A stretch of 64,000 bases of DNA from assembly GCF_000520975.1 (NCBI RefSeq), contig NZ_JACB01000003.1, positions 62,001 through 126,000 on the forward strand, given 5' to 3'. The stretch is from Aquimarina megaterium XH134 (GTDB lineage Bacteria > Bacteroidota > Bacteroidia > Flavobacteriales > Flavobacteriaceae). Below the pieces are notes generated by a model. That model saw only the letters and a list, made by a program, of their open reading frames with translations. It made no database searches and had not been told where the DNA came from. Below are positions 34,823-43,818 of this stretch, in pieces (positions within the stretch are counted from its first letter, which is position 1; every line of letters begins with the position of its first letter). The position numbers were made by a program, and so were the translations under genes.

Positions 34823-35613
34823 TAGATAACTTTTTTGATCTTAATTTCTGCTGTATTTGAAATAATTGAATTTTCGGAAACCGAAGAGGTAATCCATGCA
34901 TTACCACCAATGGTACTATTGGCTCCAATAACAGTACTTCCACCTAGTATTGTTGCATTAGCATAGATAGTTACATTGTTTTCTACAGTTGGGTGACGTT
35001 TTACATTACGAAGTTTTCTGTCTACATATAATCCACCAAGAGTTACACCTTGATATATCTTAACATTGTCTTTTATGATTACTGTTTCTCCGATAACAAT
35101 ACCAGTTGCATGATCAATAAAAAACGATTCTCCGATTTCTGCTCCTGGGTTAATGTCAGTACCTGTTAATCGATGTGAATATTCTGTCATTAATCGAGGG
35201 ACAAGGGGTAAACCAAATTTAAGAAGCTCGTGACTTAATCTATAGATTGCTATAGCATAAAACCCAGGATAGGCCATATATATTTCTTCTATAGAATTTG
35301 CTGCCGGATCACTTTTCATAAAGGCCTGAGCATCCAGATTTAATTTTTCTAGTATACCAGGTAACTTCTCTAGATAGGATTGCCATAGTTTACTACATGG
35401 TTTATCGGTTTCCCAACACGATAGATCAACAAGCGTTTCGAAAGTTTTTTCAAGACGATCTATATTCTTAGCTACTTCTGTGTCTGTATCGAATAATGTA
35501 TAGAAAAGTAATTTCGTAAAATATTCGGTTTTTTCCTTTAGCTCAAGCTTAAGATTCGGATTCTTTTTCAGCTCTTTTATCTCATCGATAATTTGATCTC
35601 TTTCTTTAGTCAT
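34822..35613 (-). CDS. cysE: Serine O-acetyltransferase
   Basis: A 263-residue serine acetyltransferase. An N-terminal helical region (to about 130) precedes a left-handed beta-helix with hexapeptide repeats, including [25 protein letters not shown], where the histidine in D-H-A-T-G is catalytic. Product O-acetylserine is used by the adjoining cysteine synthase. The C-terminus is short and ends in I-K-I-K-K-V-I; it is not the usual G-x-G-I tail that binds CysK. The gene is divergent from norC across 285 bases. Confidence 0.94.
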   Translation of the reverse strand: MTKERDQIIDEIKELKKNPNLKLELKEKTEYFTKLLFYTLFDTDTEVAKNIDRLEKTFETLVDLSCWETDKPCSKLWQSYLEKLPGILEKLNLDAQAFMKSDPAANSIEEIYMAYPGFYAIAIYRLSHELLKFGLPLVPRLMTEYSHRLTGTDINPGAEIGESFFIDHATGIVIGETVIIKDNVKIYQGVTLGGLYVDRKLRNVKRHPTVENNVTIYANATILGGSTVIGANSTIGGNAWITSSVSENSIISNTAEIKIKKVI

Positions 35614-35775
35614 TGTAGTTTGTTTGAAAACTCTAGTAAATATATAGAATAAAAGGTATAAAAGTCTTTTTAAACCATAAATACTTACATTTTTAAAATA
35701 ATAATAACATTAGAAGGGTATAATTGGTTGTATTCTGTAATTTTTAGTTAAACTTTCATCAGTATAGGATATGTG

Positions 35776-35845
35776 AATAATGAATCATTATTGATCGGTT
35801 TATGATTTAAATCATATTTGGAGGCATTGTGTTTATTTATTTTTA
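35776..35845 (+). promoter_or_regulatory. nor operon control region: FNR-type box and -7 element
   Basis: TATGATTTAAATCATA (35801-35816) is a perfect 16-base palindrome with the CRP/FNR core TGAT-N4-ATCA. Its centre (35808.5) is 36.5 bases from the end of TATTTTTA (35838-35845), a seven-of-eight -7 box, which would put the box at about -41.5, the class II activator position. A second palindrome, AATAATG-AAT-CATTATT (35776-35792), lies just upstream. Control by a CRP/FNR/DNR-type regulator that senses nitric oxide or low oxygen is inferred. Confidence 0.65.
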
Positions 35846-35898
35846 CATCAATAAAAGATAAAAAGATCTTTTTATAATAAATTAAATTAATTATCACT

Positions 35899-36333
35899 AT
35901 GTTATCTAAAAAACAAGCGCGAAATTTCTTTCTGGGAGGAACATTGGTCACTTTTTTGGCATTTATTGGGTTAACGATCTATTCTTTTAGTGAAGAACAA
36001 GATCAATCCAACTATACCAACATAACAGAACAAGTTGTGCGTGGAAAACAGTTATGGGAGACAAATAATTGTATGGGATGTCATACTCTTTTAGGAGAAG
36101 GAGGATATTATGCTCCAGAACTAACCAAGGTTCTCGATAGAAGAGGAGAAGGGTATGTAAAAGCAGTGTTAATGACTCCTGTTCCCTGGGCACCAAATGG
36201 CAGAAAGATGGTAGCTTATGGTTTCTCTGAAGAAGAAGCAAAAGATCTTATCGCCTTTTTTGATTGGATTGATGATATTGATCTAAATGGCTTTGATAGA
36301 GTTGTGTCTCCATTAGCAAAAGATGAAAACTAA
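35899..36333 (+). CDS. norC: Nitric oxide reductase cytochrome c subunit (NorC)
   Basis: A 144-residue membrane-anchored cytochrome c. One N-terminal helix (about 9-30) anchors it on the outer side of the inner membrane; the single heme site is C-M-G-C-H (Cys58, Cys61, His62) and the distal Met is probably in G-R-K-M-V-A-Y-G. Size and sequence match NorC, which passes electrons to NorB. First gene of the nor operon, 90 bases downstream of a FNR-type box; norB follows after 21 bases. Confidence 0.93.
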   Translation: MLSKKQARNFFLGGTLVTFLAFIGLTIYSFSEEQDQSNYTNITEQVVRGKQLWETNNCMGCHTLLGEGGYYAPELTKVLDRRGEGYVKAVLMTPVPWAPNGRKMVAYGFSEEEAKDLIAFFDWIDDIDLNGFDRVVSPLAKDEN

Positions 36334-36354
36334 ATAACTTAAAAATATAAATAG

Positions 36355-37695
36355 ATGAAATACAAATCTCAAAAAGTAGCATACTGGTTCTTTGCCTTAT
36401 CCATGTTACTATTGGTCTTACAAATTACCTATGGATTTATTATGGGTTTTGCTCGTATTGGTATGGATGGGTTACATGATTTTATTCCCTTTAATACAGC
36501 TAGAGCCGTACATACAAATTTATTAGTAGTCTGGTTATTATCAGGCTTTATGGGGGCTGCATATTATATTATTCCCGAAGAAGCTCAACGTGAACTTGTA
36601 AATGTAAAATTGGCTTATGTACAATTAATTTCACTAGCACTGGTTGGTGTTACTGCCATTATAGGATATCACTTTAATTGGTGGGAAGGACGTAAATTTT
36701 TAGAAATACCAAGACAATTAGATTTTTTGGTTGTTATTAATGTTCTATTATTTTTAGGATTAATACTCATAACTCTTTTTAAAGGAAAACGTAGGACAAC
36801 TACAGCATTAGTACTTTCTATGGGATTACTGTTTGCTGCCTTATTGTATTTGCCAGGAATGTTACCATTTGATAGCCAGGTGACGGATTCATTTTTTCGT
36901 TGGTGGGTAGTACATTTATGGGTAGAAGGAGTTTGGGAACTTATTATGGGAGGTATTCTTTCCTTCTTGCTAATAAAACTTACCGGAGTTGATAGAGAGG
37001 TTATAGAGAAATGGTTGTATGTTATTGTGGGGTTAACTTTTTTATCAGGAGTATTAGGTACTGGTCACCATTATTATTACATAGGAGTTAACAAAATATG
37101 GTTAATTGTTGGAGGTATATTTTCTGCTTTAGAGCCTCTGGCCTTTTTAGCAATGGCACTTTTTGCAGTAAATATGTATCGAAAAGGAGAGAAAAAACAC
37201 CCTAATACCATAGCGTTATTCTGGACTATAGGATCGGCAATTGTGTCTTTTGTAGGAGCAGGGCTATTAGGTTTCGCTCATACATTACCTCAAACTAATT
37301 TATATACGCATGGTACTCTGGTTACGGCCATGCATGGTCACCTTGCTTTTTGGGGAGCATATGCAATGATTGTACTTGCAATTATTAGTTATTCTTTACC
37401 AAATCTAACAGGTAGAAAATTGTACAATAGTGTAAGAGGAAGAACTTCATTCTGGACATCAAATATAGGTATGATAGGTATGACAGTTGCTTTTGGTGTC
37501 GCTGGTGTTGCTCAGGTATATTTAGAACGTAAGTTTAAAATGGAATTTATGGCTGTACAAAAAGAGATTAGCATTCACTTCGTTGTATTGATTCTCTGTG
37601 CATCATTATTTACTATCGGAATCATATTATATATAATTGATTTCATAAAGCATGGTCGCCCTAATGATGAAGCTATGGAAGTTCGAGAAGTCTAA
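36355..37695 (+). CDS. norB: Nitric oxide reductase catalytic subunit (NorB)
   Basis: A 446-residue heme-copper oxidase superfamily protein with about 12 membrane helices. It reduces two NO to N2O. The non-heme iron site is visible as H-L-W-V-E (His187, Glu191) and G-H-H (His238, His239), the NorB pattern; oxidases would show the His-Tyr crosslink motif. Heme ligands are His53 (A-V-H-T-N) and histidines near 322-332 (MHGHLAFWG). There is no N-terminal quinol-oxidising extension, so with NorC upstream it is a cytochrome-c-type cNor. The next gene, norQ, follows after 188 bases. Confidence 0.95.
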   Translation: MKYKSQKVAYWFFALSMLLLVLQITYGFIMGFARIGMDGLHDFIPFNTARAVHTNLLVVWLLSGFMGAAYYIIPEEAQRELVNVKLAYVQLISLALVGVTAIIGYHFNWWEGRKFLEIPRQLDFLVVINVLLFLGLILITLFKGKRRTTTALVLSMGLLFAALLYLPGMLPFDSQVTDSFFRWWVVHLWVEGVWELIMGGILSFLLIKLTGVDREVIEKWLYVIVGLTFLSGVLGTGHHYYYIGVNKIWLIVGGIFSALEPLAFLAMALFAVNMYRKGEKKHPNTIALFWTIGSAIVSFVGAGLLGFAHTLPQTNLYTHGTLVTAMHGHLAFWGAYAMIVLAIISYSLPNLTGRKLYNSVRGRTSFWTSNIGMIGMTVAFGVAGVAQVYLERKFKMEFMAVQKEISIHFVVLILCASLFTIGIILYIIDFIKHGRPNDEAMEVREV

Positions 37696-37883
37696 TTGAT
37701 ATAAAATATAGTTTTCTTTTTTCAAGATAAGGTCTAAAAAGACATGTTGCGTTTATGTATCTACCTTTCCCCCATATACTGTAGATGTACGATTGATGTT
37801 ACAGTGATAAAACGATTCGAAAGACTTCATTTATTACTACTCATAACTTTTTAGGCCTTTTTCAATTTAAAAACAATAAAATT

Positions 37884-38720
37884 ATGGATCATAATGCTAC
37901 CAACGGAAACAAAACAATACTATCTAAAATAGCTGTAGAAGTACCACTAAATCCACCTTTTTATAAGCCCATTGCCAAGGAGATAGAAGTTTTTGAGCAT
38001 ACTTATAAAAATAAACTTCCTGTTCTTTTAAAAGGACCTACAGGAACAGGAAAGACAAGATTTATTGAATATATGGCATATCAATTAGGGAAAAAGCTAA
38101 TTACGATTTCTTGTCATGAAGAGACGTCATCTACAGATTTGATAGGTCGTTACATAATTAAAGGAGCAGAAACTATATGGATAGATGGTCCTTTGACAAA
38201 AGCGGTAAAAGAAGGAGCTATTATTTATCTCGACGAAATAGCAGAAGCCAGGCCAGATGTTATCGTGGCAATTCATGCATTAACAGACCATCGAAGAGAG
38301 TTGTTTATTGATAAATTAGGAGAGACTATAAAAGCACATCGGGATTTTATGTTGGTTGCTTCTTTTAATCCAGGGTATCAAAAAGGATTTAAAGAGTTAA
38401 AACCATCTACAAGACAACGATTTATTGCAGTATCATTTCAATATCCATCTCCAAAGATAGAGTCTGAAATTATAGAAAATGAAACAGGTGTTACCGAGGC
38501 ATTAGCAAGAAAACTGGTGAATATTGCCAATAAGATCAGAAATCTTACAGAATTAGGGTTAACAGAAACGGTTTCAACACGATTATTGGTTGATGCTGCA
38601 AAATTGATTCATTCTGGATTGCCAAAACGATTATCGGTTAAGGTAGCTGTAGTAGAACCACTAACAGATGATGAGGAAATAACAACTGCATTGACAGACC
38701 TATGTGATTTAATGATATAA
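37884..38720 (+). CDS. norQ: NorQ/CbbQ-type AAA+ ATPase
   Basis: A 278-residue MoxR/CbbQ-like AAA+ ATPase. Walker A G-P-T-G-T-G-K-T-R (51-59), Walker B A-I-I-Y-L-D-E-I and sensor ASFNPGYQKGFKELKPSTRQRF are all seen. NorQ works with NorD to insert the non-heme iron in NorB and so activates the reductase. It lies 188 bases after norB and 9 bases before norD. In the gap an imperfect long-range repeat (37729-37741 with 37847-37859) may weaken transcription of the accessory genes. Confidence 0.92.
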   Translation: MDHNATNGNKTILSKIAVEVPLNPPFYKPIAKEIEVFEHTYKNKLPVLLKGPTGTGKTRFIEYMAYQLGKKLITISCHEETSSTDLIGRYIIKGAETIWIDGPLTKAVKEGAIIYLDEIAEARPDVIVAIHALTDHRRELFIDKLGETIKAHRDFMLVASFNPGYQKGFKELKPSTRQRFIAVSFQYPSPKIESEIIENETGVTEALARKLVNIANKIRNLTELGLTETVSTRLLVDAAKLIHSGLPKRLSVKVAVVEPLTDDEEITTALTDLCDLMI

Positions 38721-38729
38721 CAGAATCTT

Positions 38730-40499
38730 ATGTTTGAGCCTGATGAATACATATATAGCAAAGTAGTTAGTTTTTTAAAAAGACGGAAAAAAAAGTCTCA
38801 GGAAAAAAATCAATTTGCAGTAAAGTTAGAAGATATAAAACCACGATTAACGATTCTGGCTCGAGCAATAACTGGAGAAGCAATAGAGCTTTTTGAAGCC
38901 GAAAGAGAAGGCGGATATAAGAATAATAATTTCTTTCTACCAACTCGTTTTTCAGAATTTTTAACGATAGAAGAAAATATTTCATTTTATGTATTTAGAA
39001 CAGTCTATTTATCGATGCAAAAAAAACTGGGATTTAATTTTACTCCAGCAGATGAATATGCTATAGAAGAGGCTCAAAAAAAAGCAAGAGAAACCTCTGA
39101 TAAGGTTTTGATTGAAGTACAGGGTCAATTTCCTTTTGTACTAGAGATATATCAGAAACTAAAAACCTGTTTTGAAGCAATAACACCAAAAGAAAAACAG
39201 CCAGATTTTACCTATATCTATGGAAAATGGATGAGCAATGATCCATTTTTAAAACCAAAATATGAGCTAAAGAATTTTTCTGAGAAAGCAAAAGAAGCAA
39301 TTCTGGATGAAATCAAAACTACGCTAAAGGCTAATGCCGTAGAAGAGATCGTAAATATAGAAGTAGACAAAAAGACACAGGAAGATTATGTACTTACCCA
39401 TAATTTTGAAAAAGTAGAAACAGCAGAGGAGTATGATGGGGGATGGCGTGATTTTGATGGAGATGATGAACTAGAGGAGCATGGCAATGCACTAGAAGAG
39501 CTTACTATGAAACATACGGTAAGGGTTGATGATCCCACACACTCTATATATCAGGCTGATTTTATAGAAAATACAACAATTTCAGAAAGCATTGAAGCAG
39601 ATACCAAAGGATACCATATATCTTATGACGAATGGGATTGTTCTAAACGAGACTATAAACCAGATTTTTGTAAGGTTTATCCTAAAAATCAAATCGAAAC
39701 CGACATTGAGTATTATAAAAAAACATTAAAAGAAAATGCTTCGACTTTAATGGGACTTCGTAAAATGCTTACCTCTGTTAATAATAAATACCAACAACAA
39801 CGAAGACAGGTACAAGGAGAAGAATTCGACTTAGACATGATTACAGACTTATTTACCGATGTGCATTCTGGACATACACCTTCGGATAAAGTGTATGTGT
39901 CTAAACGGAAAAAAGAAAAAGATCTTTCTATTTTATTATTGTTAGATGTTAGCTTATCTAGTGATGGATATGCTGCTGGGAATAAAGTAATTGATGTAGA
40001 AAAACAGGTGTCCATAATTTTTGGAGAAATCCTGAATGAGTTTGGAGTCGACTTTTCTATACAATGTTTTTATTCTAAAACCAGAAACTATTCTACTTAT
40101 ATCACTCTAAAAGGATTTGAAGATGACTGGAATACATCCAAGTTTAAGATAGGAGCAGTATCGCCTTGTGGATATACTCGTATTGGTGCTGCACTAAGAC
40201 ATTCTGGAATGCTGATGGATCAGCGTACTACCAAAAATAAATGGGTAATTCTTATTTCTGATGGGAAACCTAATGATTATGACAAATACGAAGGGAAATA
40301 TGGCATTAACGATGTGAAACAAGCACTTAGAGAACTAAACCAAAGACAAATAAATTCGTATGCATTAGCTATAGAAGCTCAGGCAAAATACTACCTACCA
40401 CAAATGTTCGGGCAGAATCATTATCAGATTTTAACAACACCGGTAGAACTCTTACAATCATTAGTACAGCTTTATGAAAAAATAAAATACCAAAATTAA
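38730..40499 (+). CDS. norD: NorD-like VWA-domain activation protein
   Basis: A 589-residue soluble protein. The long N-terminal part is helical and charged; the C-terminal von Willebrand A domain starts near 400 with the MIDAS motif L-L-D-V-S-L-S-S-D (D-x-S-x-S) and ends in V-I-L-I-S-D-G-K-P-N-D-Y. It is the usual partner of NorQ. Nine bases separate it from norQ, and the next gene starts on the base after its stop codon, so translation is tightly linked. Confidence 0.92.
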   Translation: MFEPDEYIYSKVVSFLKRRKKKSQEKNQFAVKLEDIKPRLTILARAITGEAIELFEAEREGGYKNNNFFLPTRFSEFLTIEENISFYVFRTVYLSMQKKLGFNFTPADEYAIEEAQKKARETSDKVLIEVQGQFPFVLEIYQKLKTCFEAITPKEKQPDFTYIYGKWMSNDPFLKPKYELKNFSEKAKEAILDEIKTTLKANAVEEIVNIEVDKKTQEDYVLTHNFEKVETAEEYDGGWRDFDGDDELEEHGNALEELTMKHTVRVDDPTHSIYQADFIENTTISESIEADTKGYHISYDEWDCSKRDYKPDFCKVYPKNQIETDIEYYKKTLKENASTLMGLRKMLTSVNNKYQQQRRQVQGEEFDLDMITDLFTDVHSGHTPSDKVYVSKRKKEKDLSILLLLDVSLSSDGYAAGNKVIDVEKQVSIIFGEILNEFGVDFSIQCFYSKTRNYSTYITLKGFEDDWNTSKFKIGAVSPCGYTRIGAALRHSGMLMDQRTTKNKWVILISDGKPNDYDKYEGKYGINDVKQALRELNQRQINSYALAIEAQAKYYLPQMFGQNHYQILTTPVELLQSLVQLYEKIKYQN

Positions 40500-41474
40500 A
40501 TGAATTCTTTTTTACCAGAAGTAGAGAAATTACCCGAGGGACACCCGGTAAAAGTGTATTATCAGGAAAGTGAACTCATCCAGAAATTACTATCAGAATT
40601 ATATGAAGCAGATGCGATAGAAGACTTTCAACAGTACTTCAATATATTTAACCAATTAACAACTATAGAAAAACGATTTGCTCGAAAAGAGAACCAGCTA
40701 TTTCCGTATTTAGAGAAACATGGTTGGAATGGCCCCAGCAGGGGTATGTGGTCTTTTCATGACAATTTAAGAGACCAGATTAGGCTGCTAAATACACATA
40801 ATGCAGAGAGAAATACTACTAAAATCATAGAAAACCTTCCGTATTTGATAGAAGGAATAAAGCGCCTTCTCACTCTTGAAGATATGAGATTGTTTCCTAT
40901 TGCCATGCAAATACTTAGTGAAGAAGATTGGAAAGAATTTTATGAAGGAGATGAAGAAATGGGGTGGATGTTACCCCAGAAACCAAAGCCATATCCCGCA
41001 ATAGAAACAGCATATATTCACCCAAGCGAAGATTTTACCGAACGTGATTTACCATTTTCTTTAGAAGATACCTTTCATTATGATGAGGGTTACATGACCC
41101 CAAATCAGGTAAACCTATTGCTTTGCTATTTACCGGTTGATATTACTTATGTAGACGAAAACGATAAAGTTATTTTTTATAATCGGGGAGAAGATCGCGT
41201 TTTTCCCAGAAGCAAAGGAATTATAGGAAGAGAAGTTCGTTTTTGTCACCCTCCCAAAAGTGTAGATATGGTACTACGTATAGTAGATGAGTTTAGAGCT
41301 GGTACAAAAGACGTGGCAGAATTCTGGTTTAATTACAGAGGTCAGGTAATTCATATCCGATACTTTGCCATTAGAGATAAACACAAAAATTATAAAGGAG
41401 TTATCGAAATGTCCCAGGATGTAACCGAAATTCAAAAACTGAAAGGAGAAAAACGACTGTTGGATTGGGATTAA
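40500..41474 (+). CDS. Hemerythrin-like and PAS domain protein (DUF438/COG2461 type)
   Basis: A 324-residue soluble protein. The N-terminal half is a hemerythrin-like four-helix domain with ordered metal-ligand candidates: His15 (E-G-H-P), Glu64, Glu72/His74 (LFPYLEKHGW) and His87 (MWSFHDNLR), then further acidic and His residues. The C-terminal half (about 205-315) is a PAS domain (DITYVDENDKVIFYNRGEDRVFP, then VIEMSQDVTEIQKLK). No output domain is attached. Its start immediately follows the norD stop, so it belongs to the nor operon; a di-iron centre that binds NO or oxygen, or supports iron repair, would fit. Role inferred. Confidence 0.85.
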   Translation: MNSFLPEVEKLPEGHPVKVYYQESELIQKLLSELYEADAIEDFQQYFNIFNQLTTIEKRFARKENQLFPYLEKHGWNGPSRGMWSFHDNLRDQIRLLNTHNAERNTTKIIENLPYLIEGIKRLLTLEDMRLFPIAMQILSEEDWKEFYEGDEEMGWMLPQKPKPYPAIETAYIHPSEDFTERDLPFSLEDTFHYDEGYMTPNQVNLLLCYLPVDITYVDENDKVIFYNRGEDRVFPRSKGIIGREVRFCHPPKSVDMVLRIVDEFRAGTKDVAEFWFNYRGQVIHIRYFAIRDKHKNYKGVIEMSQDVTEIQKLKGEKRLLDWD

Positions 41475-41541
41475 AAATATAAAGAAAAGTACAATTGTTA
41501 GATAGAACTCTATACAAGTAGTGAAGGATTAAAGAAGATAA

Positions 41542-42117
41542 ATGAAACAAACAACTATTAACTATAGCAATATATACTACCCGCCAGGAGGAATTCTTAT
41601 GTGGATCATAATTTCTTTAGAATTAATAACTTTTGGAATGGCTATAATAGCAATGGTATATTGTGGCAAACAAGAACCTGATCTTTTTCATCAATCAAGG
41701 ATGCTGTTAAATCCGGTTTATGGAATTCTTAATACTATTCTTTTGCTTACCAGCGGTTTTTGTATGGCAATTTCGGTTCATTATCTAAAAATTAATATCC
41801 CACAAAAATCTAAAATACTGTTATTAGTAACCATGCTGTTTGGAATACTATTTTTACTAATAAAGACCTTTGAATATAACGAGAAAATAAATCTAGGCCT
41901 TGATATTAATCATAATTTGTTTTTTACATTTTATTGGTTACTCACTTTATTTCATGTCATACATGTTATTGTTGGTTTGGTGATATTAGGCTCTGTTTAC
42001 TTCGGACTAAGAAAAGAGAAAACAAATATAGAAGATGTTGAAGCAAGTGCTTCATTTTGGCATATGTGTGATTTGATATGGTTATTTATTTTTCCTATCA
42101 TTTATTTATTTTTTTGA
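41542..42117 (+). CDS. norE: NorE-like cytochrome c oxidase subunit III family protein
   Basis: A 191-residue membrane protein with five hydrophobic segments and the subunit III layout (N-terminal YPPGGILMWIIISLELITFGM, then FFTFYWLLTLFHVIHVIVGL and a final W-x-x-C-D-x-I-W-L-F-I-F-P). NorE is an accessory subunit in many nor operons; it improves activity or assembly but is not catalytic. 67 bases after the hemerythrin/PAS gene and 55 before norF. Confidence 0.85.
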   Translation: MKQTTINYSNIYYPPGGILMWIIISLELITFGMAIIAMVYCGKQEPDLFHQSRMLLNPVYGILNTILLLTSGFCMAISVHYLKINIPQKSKILLLVTMLFGILFLLIKTFEYNEKINLGLDINHNLFFTFYWLLTLFHVIHVIVGLVILGSVYFGLRKEKTNIEDVEASASFWHMCDLIWLFIFPIIYLFF

Positions 42118-42172
42118 TAAAAAAGAGACATGTCTGTTTTAAGTGATGTACACTAATTTTAAAAGATATCCC

Positions 42173-42406
42173 ATGAAAAAAAGTATAACTATTACCTATG
42201 TGTTTTTAATATTGCTAACCGTTATTTCGGGAATAATATCAGGTGCAATAAATAAAAATATTTCTTTTATCATTTTACTATTATCTGCATTAAAATTTAT
42301 TGGCGTATCGTTTTATTTTATGGACTTAAAAAAAGCACATACTTTTTGGCAATCTATTATAATAGGTTATGCAATAGCATTGGTTATCATTGTTTTAATG
42401 ATTTGA
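42173..42406 (+). CDS. norF: NorF-like small membrane protein (cytochrome c oxidase subunit IV family)
   Basis: A 77-residue protein with two or three membrane helices (TITYVFLILLTVISGIISG, FIILLLSALKFIGVSFYFMDL, FWQSIIIGYAIALVIIVLMI). The motif A-L-K-F-I-x-V-x-F-Y-F-M-x-L-x-x-A-H is typical of the subunit IV / NorF family. The ATG at 42173 is preferred to 42143. It is the last gene of the nor operon. Confidence 0.75.
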   Translation: MKKSITITYVFLILLTVISGIISGAINKNISFIILLLSALKFIGVSFYFMDLKKAHTFWQSIIIGYAIALVIIVLMI

Positions 42407-42494
42407 TGATGTTATCATTTTATAACTGTGAATCGATCTGCAATTGATAGGAATAATGTATTGAAATATCGACACAAATTTTGAATACATGAAC

Positions 42495-42537
42495 TGATAT
42501 TTATCATAATTTTTTTATGAGTTTGATCCTATCTTTA
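42495..42537 (+). promoter_or_regulatory. FNR-type box and -7 element before the CBS gene
   Basis: TGATATTTATCA (42495-42506) has the core TGAT-N4-ATCA; its centre is at 42500.5. The -7 element TATCTTTA (42530-42537) ends 36.5 bases downstream, exactly the distance seen in front of norC. No -33 box is present, as expected when an activator takes its place. Confidence 0.6.
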
Positions 42538-42560
42538 GTATAGAATTTAAACCTAATAGA

Positions 42561-42980
42561 ATGAAAAAAAGAACACCTGTTTCCAAAATTATGACTTCCG
42601 ATGTAATTACCTTAAATCACACTAATGGTTTAGAAACAGCGGAAAAGCTATTTAAAGAAAATAATATTCGTCATATTCCTGTAGTTAGTGGCGATGCCAT
42701 TATTGGTATGTTAAGTTATACAGATTTACTACGTATAAGTTTTGCCGATGCCGTAGAAATAGATGAGCAAGATGTTGACACGGTAGTTTACGAAATGTTT
42801 ACTATAGAACAGGTAATGGCAAAAAATCTGATAAGTGTAAGTTCTAGTACAACAATCAAAGAAGTTGCAGAAATATTGTCAAAAAAAGAATTTCATGCAT
42901 TACCCGTAGTAGATAATGATAAACTGGTAGGTATAGTAACCACAACAGATTTGATAAATTATTTATTAGATCAATTCTAA
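42561..42980 (+). CDS. Two-CBS-domain protein
   Basis: A 139-residue protein made of two CBS domains (about 8-62 and 77-136; V-S-K-I-M-T-S-D-V-I-T-L and I-E-Q-V-M-A-K-N-L-I-S-V begin each), together a Bateman module that binds adenine nucleotides or SAM. No catalytic domain. It lies after the nor operon but has its own FNR-type promoter, so it may be a signalling protein used when oxygen is low or nitric oxide is present. A strong terminator follows. Confidence 0.9.
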   Translation: MKKRTPVSKIMTSDVITLNHTNGLETAEKLFKENNIRHIPVVSGDAIIGMLSYTDLLRISFADAVEIDEQDVDTVVYEMFTIEQVMAKNLISVSSSTTIKEVAEILSKKEFHALPVVDNDKLVGIVTTTDLINYLLDQF

Positions 42981-43002
42981 TAACCCAGTTTTTAGAAAAT
43001 GC

Positions 43003-43034
43003 AAAAAAGGGAAGCAATGTGCTTCTCTTTTTTG
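43003..43034 (+). terminator. Terminator of the CBS gene
   Basis: AAAAAAGGGAAGCA (43003-43016), loop ATG, TGCTTCTCTTTTTT (43020-43033) with one G-T pair, then T run. 23 bases after the stop codon. Confidence 0.88.
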
Positions 43035-43134
43035 TTGAAATAAAGTAAAGTTTGATCTACTGTATTCCATAAAATTTAGTTAAACTTCTATAGAGAAAAC
43101 AGATTTTAGTATTTTTAAGATCAAAGTATATTAT

Positions 43135-43812
43135 ATGAGTACCATACCAAAAACAATATTTGAATTTTTAAAAGATCTAAAAGAAAACAATCATCGAGAT
43201 TGGATGACAGAAAATAAGAAACAGTATCAAAGTAATGAAAAAATACTCAAAGCGTTTTATGCATCTGTTGCAGAACGATTAAATGAGAAAGACGAGATCG
43301 AAAAAACTAAAGTATTTAGAATTAATCGAGATGTTCGTTTTAGTAAAAATAAAACACCGTATAATGTGCATCGCAGCGCAAGTTTTAGTAGGGCAGGAGC
43401 ACATAGGAGAGGAGGGTATTATTTGCGATTAGAACCAGGTAATTCACTTATGGCAGGAGGTTTTTTTAGCCCAGAACCAGCAGATTTATTACGAGTTAGG
43501 AAAGAATTCGAAATGGATGACCAAGAGATTCGTGAAATATTATCAAATGCAGATTTCAAGAAAGCATTTAATGGTTTTGACTCTTCAAACCAGGTAAAAA
43601 CAGCTCCAAAAGGATTTAGTAAAGATCACCCTAATATTGATTTGATCAAAAACAAATCATTTTTTGTCGCTCATAACTTTACAGATGATGAGGTTTTTGC
43701 ACCTGATTTTCTAGATAAAGTAGTATACCATTATGAATTGCTAAGACCATTTTTTGATTACATGAGTGATGTGCTTACTACGGACCTTAATGGTGTTTCT
43801 TTAATTGATTAG
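43135..43812 (+). CDS. DUF2461 (TIGR02453) family protein
   Basis: A 225-residue protein of the DUF2461 family. Typical stretches are F-L-K-D-L-K-E-N-N-H-R-D-W-M (about 9-22), R-I-N-R-D-V-R-F-S-K-N-K-T-P-Y-N near 62-77, and G-G-Y-Y-L-R-L-E-P-G-N with G-G-F-F-S-P-E. The family is widespread in Bacteroidota and Actinobacteria and lacks a proven function. It is followed after 6 bases by a gene of unknown function on the same strand. Confidence 0.9.
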   Translation: MSTIPKTIFEFLKDLKENNHRDWMTENKKQYQSNEKILKAFYASVAERLNEKDEIEKTKVFRINRDVRFSKNKTPYNVHRSASFSRAGAHRRGGYYLRLEPGNSLMAGGFFSPEPADLLRVRKEFEMDDQEIREILSNADFKKAFNGFDSSNQVKTAPKGFSKDHPNIDLIKNKSFFVAHNFTDDEVFAPDFLDKVVYHYELLRPFFDYMSDVLTTDLNGVSLID

Positions 43813-43818
43813 AGAATA

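Noticed and set aside
37729..37859. Long-range inverted repeat between norB and norQ as a terminator or riboswitch
   Set aside because: The arms (13 bases, one mismatch) enclose about 105 bases and no known riboswitch pattern is seen; too weak for a feature of its own.
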